The notes below the pieces were generated by a model. It ran no database searches, had not been told where the DNA came from, and saw only the letters and a program-made list of their open reading frames with translations. From NCBI RefSeq assembly GCF_010725055.1, contig NZ_BJKB01000015.1, positions 57,449 to 121,448 of the forward strand: 64,000 bases of DNA, in the 5' to 3' direction. The number at the start of each line of letters is the position of its first letter. Position 1 is the first letter of the stretch. Below are positions 1 through 7,413 of the stretch, piece after piece. This DNA is from Gelidibacter japonicus. Its GTDB lineage: Bacteria; Bacteroidota; Bacteroidia; Flavobacteriales; Flavobacteriaceae. The position numbers and the translations under genes were made by a program.

Positions 1-1
1 T

Positions 2-61
2 TCAGGAAACGCTTTAGAATTTAAGGCCTTTAAGGATATGGGACAATTATTTGCCAAATAA
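2..61 (+). CDS. C-terminal fragment of an unidentified protein
   Basis: An open frame enters from the left edge and ends at a TAA at 59-61; its last residues read SGNALEFKAFKDMGQLFAK. Only 19 residues are visible and they match no family I recognise. It ends 10 bp before the stop of the convergent membrane-protein gene, so the two genes meet tail to tail. The call rests on the open frame and compact spacing only. Confidence 0.4.
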   Translation, partial: SGNALEFKAFKDMGQLFAK

Positions 62-71
62 ACTGAATTCA

Positions 72-755
72 CTACCCCAATTGAGTAAGGCGCTTTCTTT
101 TTAATCCATAAAGATAAAACGGAAGGTAAATGAGCAGAAAATATGGGATTAAAACAGCTTGGACAATTATGATATACATCGGCCAATCTCCAAGATAATC
201 CAGTAGAGATGCAGATTGTGGTTTTTCATTGAGATAAAAATAGTTGGCGTTCAACAGATCATTAACAACCACTATAGCCAAAAAATAGAGTTGTAAGGCG
301 AAAAATGATTTAAACACACTTTTAAAATTGGGCATCATTTTAAAAACTAGTGTGGCATAACTTATGACCATTAACAGTCCCAAATGGACAACCCAATATC
401 TGACATAATCGAATGTTGGAAAACCAGAGGCAATATCTGGTGTTATTACAGCCTGCAAGGTGCCAGCGATAATCCAAAAAAACAGGATTTCGTACATCCA
501 AAATTTACGATAATATGTAAACACGGGAATTAAAATAGCCAACAAACTACATAGATATAGAGGTAAATCTTTTTGAACATTATAGTTCCCGGAAATTACC
601 TTATGAAGATGAAAGGCAATAACTAATAAGGAAATTCCAATTGCCATAAAATGGATAAACCGATATTGGTTTTTAACACTTAGGTTTCTCTTGGCATATT
701 GTATAACCACGAATCCAAATAGAACCGCAAGAACAATGGGAAGCCAATGTTCCAT
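72..755 (-). CDS. YwaF/TIGR02206-like integral membrane protein
   Basis: A very hydrophobic protein of 227 residues with about seven predicted membrane segments and a basic C-terminus (YGLKRKRL). The layout and the motifs HWLP near the start, DLPLYLC in the middle and a long aromatic C-terminal helix resemble the TIGR02206/YwaF family, whose function is unknown. I start at the ATG at 753-755 (MEHWLP), preceded by a GGGAG stretch; an upstream in-frame ATG at 815 would add 20 residues that also look hydrophobic. It lies downstream of folD in the same direction and may be cotranscribed with it. The family call is moderately sure; no function is inferred. Confidence 0.7.
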   Translation of the reverse strand: MEHWLPIVLAVLFGFVVIQYAKRNLSVKNQYRFIHFMAIGISLLVIAFHLHKVISGNYNVQKDLPLYLCSLLAILIPVFTYYRKFWMYEILFFWIIAGTLQAVITPDIASGFPTFDYVRYWVVHLGLLMVISYATLVFKMMPNFKSVFKSFFALQLYFLAIVVVNDLLNANYFYLNEKPQSASLLDYLGDWPMYIIIVQAVLIPYFLLIYLPFYLYGLKRKRLTQLG

Positions 756-841
756 GCTCCCCATGACTACTCGTAGTATGACTATGGGCATTGTTAAAAC
801 TAAAACATACATCATGCCCTGTTCTTTTTCTATAGTGAGAT

Positions 842-1717
842 TTACATTTGGCGTTCTCTAGCCAAGAGCGTGTTTTTAAGCAACATCGCGATAGTCATCG
901 GACCAACTCCACCAGGTACTGGCGTTATAAAGCTCGCTTTTTTACTGACGTTCTCAAAATCAACATCACCCGTAATACGATAGCCTTTTTCGGTTGTATC
1001 ATCAGGCACTCGGGTAATTCCAACGTCAATGATCACCGCATCATCTTTTACCATTTCGGCCTTCAAGAAGTTGGGCACTCCAAGAGCTGAAATAATAATA
1101 TCGGCTTGAGACGTAATTTGTGTAATGTTTTTGGTATGACTATGCGTTAAAGTAACAGTAGAGTTCCCTGGAAATCCTTTCCTTCCCATTAAAATACTCA
1201 TTGGACGGCCAACAATATGGCTTCTACCAATAACAACAGTATGCTTGCCCTGAGTATCAACATTATACCTGTCCAAAAGCTCCAATATCCCAAATGGTGT
1301 TGCAGGAATAAAGGTGGACATATCAAGAGCCATTTTCCCAAAATTCATTGGGTGGAAACCATCCACATCCTTATCTGGGTTCACGGCTAAAATCACTTTT
1401 TGAGTATCAATTTGCTTTGGTAATGGCAGTTGAATAATGAACCCATCAATCTCTGGATTTTCGTTCAATTCCTTAATCTTATCCAACAATTCAACTTGAC
1501 TTACGGTATTGGAAAGGCGCACCATGGTAGATTCAAACCCAACTCGTTCACAGGCCTTAACTTTGCTGGCTACATAGGTCAAACTGGCACCATCATTGCC
1601 CACTATAATTGCAGCAAGATGTGGCACTTTTTCCCCGTTTTCCTTCATTCTTTTTACCTGTTCGGCAATTTCATTTTTAATGTCATTGCTTATTTTTTTT
1701 CCATCTAAGATTGTCAT
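842..1717 (-). CDS. folD: Bifunctional methylenetetrahydrofolate dehydrogenase/cyclohydrolase FolD
   Basis: FolD interconverts 5,10-methylene-, 5,10-methenyl- and 10-formyl-tetrahydrofolate with NADP in cytosolic one-carbon metabolism. The 291-residue length is typical. Visible signatures: YVASK with the catalytic Tyr48/Lys52, QLPLP at 96-100, DVDG at 117-120, the Rossmann segment VVIGRSHIVGRP at 161-172, and PVPGGVGPMT at 266-275. It begins MTILDGKKIS, as usual for the family. It sits downstream of ffh in the same direction, but a 495-bp spacer with a dead gene intervenes, so one transcript is not certain. Nothing is abnormal. Confidence 0.97.
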   Translation of the reverse strand: MTILDGKKISNDIKNEIAEQVKRMKENGEKVPHLAAIIVGNDGASLTYVASKVKACERVGFESTMVRLSNTVSQVELLDKIKELNENPEIDGFIIQLPLPKQIDTQKVILAVNPDKDVDGFHPMNFGKMALDMSTFIPATPFGILELLDRYNVDTQGKHTVVIGRSHIVGRPMSILMGRKGFPGNSTVTLTHSHTKNITQITSQADIIISALGVPNFLKAEMVKDDAVIIDVGITRVPDDTTEKGYRITGDVDFENVSKKASFITPVPGGVGPMTIAMLLKNTLLARERQM

Positions 1718-1730
1718 TCCTTTAATAGTT

Positions 1731-1758
1731 TACAGTCGCAGTCGCAGTTTTCAGTTTG
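1731..1758. repeat. Short tandem repeat, left flank of the pseudogene
   Basis: Tandem units CAGTCG, CAGTCG, CAGTTTT, CAGTTTG (6-7 nt period). The 12-mer GCAGTTTTCAGT at 1744-1755 recurs in inverted orientation at 2191-2202, so the two repeats enclose the decayed four-helix-bundle gene. Confidence 0.7.
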
Positions 1759-1773
1759 ATTGTGGTAAACATA

Positions 1774-2144
1774 TCATTCTGGCTTAACTCCGAATTTACC
1801 TGGATTATTGATCATAAAATTTATTAATTTTCTAATTTCTAATGATTAAATGTTTAAATCCTGAAATGTAGAATCATCTATATAATTGCAAGCCAAAGCA
1901 AATTCCAACCATGCGAAAGTTTCTGAATTTTAGCAGCCGCATCGGTAAGCTTACTTATAAAGTGACGCGGATACAATCGCTTTCTATACGATTCAGAAAT
2001 ATAAGCCGTGACTCAACGAGAACTTCTAATTAATTGACTAATTAATGAATACGTCTTCTCTTTTGGAAAATTTTTAGAGACTTCGAAAATATCCATGGCC
2101 AATTCTAATGACTTTTGACACACTATCAGTTTCTTGAAATCCAT
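1774..2144 (-). pseudogene. Decayed four-helix-bundle (S23/IVP-like) protein gene
   Basis: Reading the minus strand from the ATG at 2142-2144 gives MDFKKLIVCQKSLELAMDIF, then a stretch ending LISQLIRSSR, then an in-frame TGA at 2013-2015. The frame continues with VTAYISESYRKR and HFISKLTDAAAK. A frameshift near 1920 leads to LEFALACNYIDDSTFQDLNI, a TAA at 1846-1848, and finally RKLINFMINNPGKF, ending at a TGA at 1774-1776. These pieces in order match the 23S-rRNA-intervening-sequence/four-helix-bundle family (R-SS-R, ANI-E, FALACNYI, M--NP-KF), with the usual total of about 120 codons. Two nonsense codons and one frameshift make it a clear pseudogene. The cellular role of the family is not settled. 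Confidence 0.85.
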
Positions 2145-2183
2145 ATCACAAAAGTTTATTAAGTATAGAAAAACCAGTATTGC

Positions 2184-2211
2184 GATTGCGACTGAAAACT
2201 GCCAACTGAAG
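2184..2211. repeat. Heptad tandem repeat, right flank of the pseudogene
   Basis: Consecutive 7-nt units GATTGCG, ACTGAAA, ACTGCCA, ACTGAAG abut the ffh stop codon. ACTGAAAACTGC at 2191-2202 is the inverse of 1744-1755. Confidence 0.75.
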
Positions 2212-2212
2212 C

Positions 2213-3541
2213 CTACCTCATCCCCTTCATCGCCTGCATCATCGCCTTTCCTTTGCCACCTTGCATCATTTTCATCATCTTGCTCATCTGGTTGAATTGC
2301 TTTAAAAGCTGATTCACTTCTTGCACGGAAGTTCCTGAGCCTTTTCCAATACGTTTTTTTCTACTGGCATTTATTACTGATGGATTTGCCCGTTCTAATG
2401 GGGTCATGGAATGGATGATGGCTTCAATACCTTTAAAAGCATCATCATCAATATCAATATCTTTCATCATTTTCCCAGCTCCCGGGATCATTCCTATCAG
2501 ATCCTTCATATTACCCATCTTCTTGATCTGCTGAATTTGCTTTAAGAAGTCATCAAACCCAAATTGATTTTTGGCAATTTTCTTTTGAAGTTTTCGTGCT
2601 TCCTCCTCGTCAAACTGCTCTTGGGCACGTTCAACAAGAGATACGACATCTCCCATTCCCAGAATACGATCTGCCATACGCGATGGATAGAACACGTCAA
2701 TCGCTTCCATTTTTTCACCCGTACCAATAAACTTAATTGGTTTATTGACTACCGATTTAATAGAAATGGCCGCCCCCCCACGAGTATCACCATCCAATTT
2801 AGTCAGAATAACACCGTCAAAATTTAAGACATCATTAAAGGCTTTGGCGGTATTAACGGCATCCTGGCCGGTCATGGCATCAACTACAAATAAAATTTCC
2901 TGTGGCTGAATGGCATCACGGATATTGGAAATCTCGGTCATCATCGCTTCATCTACAGCCAATCGTCCTGCGGTATCAATAATGACCACATTATGACCAT
3001 TTGCTTTAGCATGTGCAATACCTGCCTTTGCAATAGCTACAGGATCTGTATTTCCCTTGTCGCTATAAACCTCAACATTGATTTGTTCTCCCACTACATG
3101 AAGTTGATCAACAGCAGCTGGACGATAAACGTCACAGGCAATCAATAAAGGTTTTTTTGTTTTTTTGTTTTTAAGATAATTGGCAAGTTTACCGGAAAAA
3201 GTCGTTTTACCAGAACCTTGTAAACCAGACATCAAAATTATGCTTGGATTACCTGAAAGATTAATACCCTCAGCATCGCCACCCATGAGCTCAGTCAACT
3301 CATCCTTGACCAATTTCACCATCAACTGGCCTGGCTGCAAAGTGGTCAATACGTTTTGACCCAAGGCTTTTTCCTTAACCGTATTGGTAAATTCCTTGGC
3401 AATTTTAAAGTTGACATCGGCATCCAACAAGGCTCTTCGTACCTCTTTTAAGGTTTCGGCAACGTTGACCTCCGTAATACTTCCGTGCCCTTTAAGGACG
3501 TGCAGGGCTTTATCTAACTTTTCACTTAAATTATTAAACAT
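2213..3541 (-). CDS. ffh: Signal recognition particle protein Ffh (SRP54)
   Basis: GTPase of the signal recognition particle; with 4.5S RNA it binds signal sequences on ribosomes and docks to FtsY at the membrane. Domains in order: helical N domain (1-90), G domain with P-loop GLQGSGKTT at 106-114, DVYRPAA at 137-143, DTAGR near 190 and TKLDGDTRGG near 250, then a methionine-rich M domain ending in QMSKMMKMMQGGKGKAMMQ. The 442-residue length is normal. A TAAATTTG box at 3599-3606 is a plausible promoter element. The gene is essential and looks intact. Confidence 0.98.
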   Translation of the reverse strand: MFNNLSEKLDKALHVLKGHGSITEVNVAETLKEVRRALLDADVNFKIAKEFTNTVKEKALGQNVLTTLQPGQLMVKLVKDELTELMGGDAEGINLSGNPSIILMSGLQGSGKTTFSGKLANYLKNKKTKKPLLIACDVYRPAAVDQLHVVGEQINVEVYSDKGNTDPVAIAKAGIAHAKANGHNVVIIDTAGRLAVDEAMMTEISNIRDAIQPQEILFVVDAMTGQDAVNTAKAFNDVLNFDGVILTKLDGDTRGGAAISIKSVVNKPIKFIGTGEKMEAIDVFYPSRMADRILGMGDVVSLVERAQEQFDEEEARKLQKKIAKNQFGFDDFLKQIQQIKKMGNMKDLIGMIPGAGKMMKDIDIDDDAFKGIEAIIHSMTPLERANPSVINASRKKRIGKGSGTSVQEVNQLLKQFNQMSKMMKMMQGGKGKAMMQAMKGMR

Positions 3542-3598
3542 ATATTTTCAGTCTTCTGTTTGTAGTATTAAAAACTACAAGAATTAAATTTTGAGTTG

Positions 3599-3606
3599 CA
3601 AATTTA
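3599..3606 (-). promoter_or_regulatory. Putative -7 element (TAAATTTG) for ffh
   Basis: The minus strand reads TAAATTTG, a full match to the Bacteroidota TAnnTTTG box, about 58 nt before the ffh start. No TTG lies 17-23 nt upstream, so only half of the promoter consensus is present. Confidence 0.45.
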
Positions 3607-3716
3607 CATATTTGATGTCTATTTATAAAACCTAAAGGCTTAATAAATATCATCTTGGCAAGCTTGTCGGACATTGAACTTCAGATCTCTCTAATCCCAA
3701 TAACCGTCGGGAGGGG

Positions 3717-5495
3717 TCACATGCGCTCAGGTACATCAATCCCCAACAGACCAAATGCATTCTTTATGGTCACCGCCACTTTATTGGACAAGGCTACCCT
3801 AAAGGCCTTTTCATTGTCATTTTCCGCTCCAAGAATAGACACATTCTGATAAAAGGAATTGAACTCTTTTACCAAATCATAGGTGTAATTGGCCACCAAT
3901 GCAGGGCTGTGATTATCTGCGGCATTTTGGATCACTTCAGGAAACAACAACAACTGTTTGATCAATTCTTTTTCCTTACCGTGAAGTGCTATATCCTGTA
4001 TGTCTATAACCGCATTTAAATCTGATTTTCTTAATATGGATTGAATTCTAGCATAGGTATACTGAATAAACGGCCCCGTATTACCTTGGAAGTCGATTGA
4101 CTCCTTCGGATCGAAAAGAATGCGTTTTCTTGGATCCACTTTTAAAATAAAATATTTCAAGGCACCCAAACCGATAGATTTGTACAGTTCTTGTTTTTCA
4201 GCATCTGAATACCCTTCCAATTTGCCCAATTCCTCTGAAATCTCTTCAGCAGTCTTAGCCATTTCAACAATCAAATCATCGGCGTCAACAACAGTTCCTT
4301 CCCTACTCTTCATTTTTCCAGAAGGTAAATCGACCATGCCATAACTTAAATGGAATAAATTTTTCGCCCATTCAAATCCCAGTTTCTTAATGATTAAAAA
4401 CAACACTTGAAAATGGTATTCCTGTTCATTGCCTACGGTATAAACCATTCCGCCAACATCAGGAAAATCTTTAACACGCTGAATGGCCGTACCAATATCT
4501 TGGGTCATGTAAACTGCGGTACCATCTGAACGTAAAACAATTTTTTCATCCAAACCGTCTTCGGTCAAATCGCACCAAACAGAGCCATCTTCCTTCTTGA
4601 AAAACACTCCTGACTTCAATCCTTCTACCACAAATTCCTTTCCTAAGAGATAGGTTTGGCTTTCGTAATAAAGTTTATCAAAATCAACCCCCAAATTTTT
4701 ATAGGTTTGATCAAAACCTTTATAAACCCAAGCGTTCATTTTTTCCCAAAGGGCAACCGTTTCTACATCGCCAGCTTCCCATTTCTGAAGCATTTCCTGA
4801 GCTTCAATGATAATAGGAGCTTGTTTTTTCGCATTTTCTTCAGACTTACCTTGGGCCACCAACTCCTGAATTTCCTTCTTGTATTCTTGATCAAACTTAA
4901 CATAGTAGTTCCCTACCAACTTATCGCCTTTTAAACCCGATGACTCGGGAGTCTCTCCATTTCCAAAACGTTTCCAAGCCAACATACTCTTACAAATATG
5001 AATACCTCGGTCATTAATAATTTGCGTTTTATATACTTTTTTACCGGAAGCTTTTAATATCTCAGAAACACTATAACCCAATAAGTTGTTTCTAATATGT
5101 CCCAAGTGTAATGGCTTATTGGTGTTTGGCGATGAATATTCCACCATTATGGCTTTATCTTTTGGTTGAGGGGCTGCAAATCCGTAAGATTCATTATCTT
5201 TTATGGTTTCAAAAATTTTGAGATAATGTGCATCCTCAATTTCAATATTTAAAAAGCCTTTCACGACATTGAAGGATTTTACGACATCAATGTTTTCCAA
5301 CAGATATTGGCCAATCTGTTCGCCAATCTGAACTGGATTCCCTTTTACCACCCGCAACATTGGAAAAATCACCACAGTGACATCACCCACAAACTCTTTA
5401 CGGGTGGATTGTAGTTCTACCGACTCCAAGGTCGCGCCAAAAAGTTCATTTACTGCTTTTTTTACTTGATGTGATAAGGTTTCCTGAAGATTCAT
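3717..5495 (-). CDS. argS: Arginyl-tRNA synthetase
   Basis: Class I aminoacyl-tRNA synthetase that charges tRNA-Arg. The 592 residues show an N-terminal Add-1-type tRNA-binding domain (1-110), the HIGH-type signature in PNTNKPLHLGHIRNN (HLGH), the KMSKS-equivalent GKMKSREGT in the middle, and an anticodon-binding DALR helical domain ending LLGIDVPERM. The start MNLQETLSHQ fits the family. A TATCTTTG box lies at 5517-5524, only 21 nt before the start. It probably forms its own transcription unit; the 175-bp gap to ffh holds nothing recognisable. Confidence 0.98.
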   Translation of the reverse strand: MNLQETLSHQVKKAVNELFGATLESVELQSTRKEFVGDVTVVIFPMLRVVKGNPVQIGEQIGQYLLENIDVVKSFNVVKGFLNIEIEDAHYLKIFETIKDNESYGFAAPQPKDKAIMVEYSSPNTNKPLHLGHIRNNLLGYSVSEILKASGKKVYKTQIINDRGIHICKSMLAWKRFGNGETPESSGLKGDKLVGNYYVKFDQEYKKEIQELVAQGKSEENAKKQAPIIIEAQEMLQKWEAGDVETVALWEKMNAWVYKGFDQTYKNLGVDFDKLYYESQTYLLGKEFVVEGLKSGVFFKKEDGSVWCDLTEDGLDEKIVLRSDGTAVYMTQDIGTAIQRVKDFPDVGGMVYTVGNEQEYHFQVLFLIIKKLGFEWAKNLFHLSYGMVDLPSGKMKSREGTVVDADDLIVEMAKTAEEISEELGKLEGYSDAEKQELYKSIGLGALKYFILKVDPRKRILFDPKESIDFQGNTGPFIQYTYARIQSILRKSDLNAVIDIQDIALHGKEKELIKQLLLFPEVIQNAADNHSPALVANYTYDLVKEFNSFYQNVSILGAENDNEKAFRVALSNKVAVTIKNAFGLLGIDVPERM

Positions 5496-5516
5496 CTGCT
5501 GTTCATTTTAAGTTTG

Positions 5517-5524
5517 CAAAGATA
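5517..5524 (-). promoter_or_regulatory. Putative -7 element (TATCTTTG) for argS
   Basis: The minus strand matches TAnnTTTG 21 nt upstream of the argS ATG. The nearest upstream TTG is 26 nt away, longer than the usual spacing, so this is a partial match. Confidence 0.45.
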
Positions 5525-5655
5525 GGATTTTAATTAATTTTTTATAAGTGCAATAGCTCTATTGTTAGGAAAAAGCTATAAGTCTAAGGGCTGATCATAA
5601 CCTCATCTGATTTGATTTTTCAAAATTTGATTAAATTTGAACTTCAAAACTTCCT

Positions 5656-6783
5656 ATGAATCGCATCTTCTACTTTCTGAGTCTCATATTTATTATTATA
5701 GGATGTGACGATTCCAAATATACTTCCGATGTTTTATCACCAGTAGAACCTCAGTTTTATAAAGGCATGGATTTATCATTTCAATCGGAGTTGGAAAAAT
5801 ACGATCTGGTCTATAAAGACGAAAACGGAAAGCCCATCACCCTTTTAGATTACGTTTCTGAAAACGGAACCAATCTCGTCCGCCTCAAGTTATGGCACAC
5901 CCCACAGAATGGACAGAACAGTTTATCAGATGTCAAAGCGTATGCACTAAAAATAAAAAGCAGGAATATGGATTTTCTACTAGACTTTCATTATTCGGAT
6001 ACCTGGGCCGATCCAGGGTCGCAAACGCCACCTCAAGCATGGCAAAATATGAACTTTGATGAAATTAAAAATGCCATTTACAACTATACAAAAGAGGTCC
6101 TTCTCGAATTAAAAGAACAAAATACACTTCCAAAAATCATTCAGATAGGAAATGAAACGGACAGTGGCCTTTTATAGAATTACGGAAAAGTTTGGAATGA
6201 ACATAACGACAATTGGCCCAATTATGCTGCCCTGGTAAAAGAAGCCATAAAGGGAGCAAAGGAGGTTGACCCGAACAACAATATTCAAATTATGCTGCAC
6301 CATTCGAGTGTTGAAGATGCGATATATTTTTTCAATGAACTCCAACCCTATCATTTAGAGTTTGACATTATCGGACTTTCTTATTACCCACAATTTCAGA
6401 CCAAAGATTTGGGTTTGGTAAAAACAAAACTCAATACCTTGGCAACTACTTTTAACAAAGATATTTTAATGGTAGAAATGGCCTATCCATTTACTTTGGA
6501 ATGGAACGACAAGAGCATCAACTTTATTGGCGACGACAGCCAGATACTGACAGAATTCCCAGCAACTCCATGGGGTCAGAAAGCCTATCTTGAATGGCTT
6601 GTGAACACTGTTAAATCCATTCCAAACCAAAAAGGAATTGGTTTTTGCTATTGGGCGCCAGACTGGGTTGCCTTTGTTGGCAATGGGAACACCTCAACAA
6701 AGGGGAGTGCTTGGGAAAACCAATGCATGTTTGATTTTGACCATAAGGCCCTACCAATCTTTGACGTTTTTAGAAACAATTAG
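5656..6783 (+). pseudogene. GH53 endo-beta-1,4-galactanase lipoprotein gene with an internal amber codon
   Basis: The frame starts MNRIFYFLSL with a lipobox (IIGC) and continues as a glycoside hydrolase family 53 enzyme: KGMDLSF, GTNLVRLKLWHTP, LDFHYSDTWADPG, and the acid/base motif GNE with Glu167. It then hits TAG at 6175-6177. Exactly in the same frame it resumes with NYGKVWNEHN and runs 201 codons to the true end, including the nucleophile segment MVEMAYPFT (Glu274) and CYWAPDW. In family members the position after SGLL is usually Trp, so the change is most simply TGG to TAG. GH53 enzymes cut beta-1,4-galactan side chains of pectin. Apart from this codon the gene looks intact, so the break is recent, suppressed or a sequencing error. 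Confidence 0.85.
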
Positions 6784-6786
6784 CAT

Positions 6787-6993
6787 TTATTTTAATCTCT
6801 TACCTCCCAGAAATCCCAACACCAAAGCCACCAATCCAAGGCCTATGGTCATATAAGCATCCGTATTATCTTGAATATCCACACTGAAATCCCCAATGCC
6901 AATAGAGGCTTCCGGCGCAATTAAGGTGTATATGCCATATACTAGCAGTACAGTGCCTACAACCATCAAAATGGTTTTAATCGTTTTATTCAT
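6787..6993 (-). CDS. Small two-helix membrane protein of unknown function
   Basis: A 68-residue protein with two hydrophobic helices (TILMVVGTVLLVYGIYTLI and YMTIGLGLVALVLGFLGG) separated by a short acidic loop and ended by GGKRLK. I prefer the ATG at 6991-6993 (MNKTIK); an in-frame ATG at 7014 would add seven residues. Small membrane proteins of this layout are common near stress or envelope genes in Flavobacteria, but I recognise no named family. It is convergent with the GH53 pseudogene, three bases apart. Confidence 0.65.
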   Translation of the reverse strand: MNKTIKTILMVVGTVLLVYGIYTLIAPEASIGIGDFSVDIQDNTDAYMTIGLGLVALVLGFLGGKRLK

Positions 6994-7413
6994 TCTTGTG
7001 TTATTTAATTTCATTAAAGTTAGTCAATATTCCTTTTCATCTTATTTTTTATAAACCAATGATTCGTAACCTTTTGTGCAACCTTAAATTTCCGCATATC
7101 AGCATTTTGCATTTCATCGATGAAAGTGTCGTTTTTCTAAGATATTGACCTTTCACCCGATATCTAAATTATTCAAAAAAAATACCATATCACTTCATCT
7201 AATTTTTTGGCATTAAAACCCGAAAATTAGATTATTAAAACCCTTTTATCCATTTTTGAAGAAGCTATTAATCAAGGTCCCAAAAAACGTTGATGCATAT
7301 ATTGAAAAGTCCTTAACACCATTGTTATTGTATTTTTGTGTAAGTGCCTACCCTCTCCCTCAAGGCAAGCTCAAATCACATCGCATTACAATTTTATAAC
7401 TAATTGCAAAAAA
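6994..7413. other. 420-bp AT-rich intergenic region
   Basis: Divergent spacer between the small membrane protein and the histidine kinase. I see no ORF with family resemblance and no strong hairpin. The only recognisable site is a TATTTTTG box at 7331-7338 on the plus strand, 76 nt before the kinase start. Confidence 0.6.
7331..7338 (+). promoter_or_regulatory. Putative -7 element (TATTTTTG) for the histidine kinase
   Basis: Matches TAnnTTTG; the nearest upstream TTG (7302-7304) is 26 nt away, so the -33 partner is not convincing. Confidence 0.35.

Noticed and set aside
5656..6783. Two separate genes on either side of the stop at 6175
   Set aside because: Both parts are in the same frame and together make one complete GH53 enzyme; the second part lacks its own start context.
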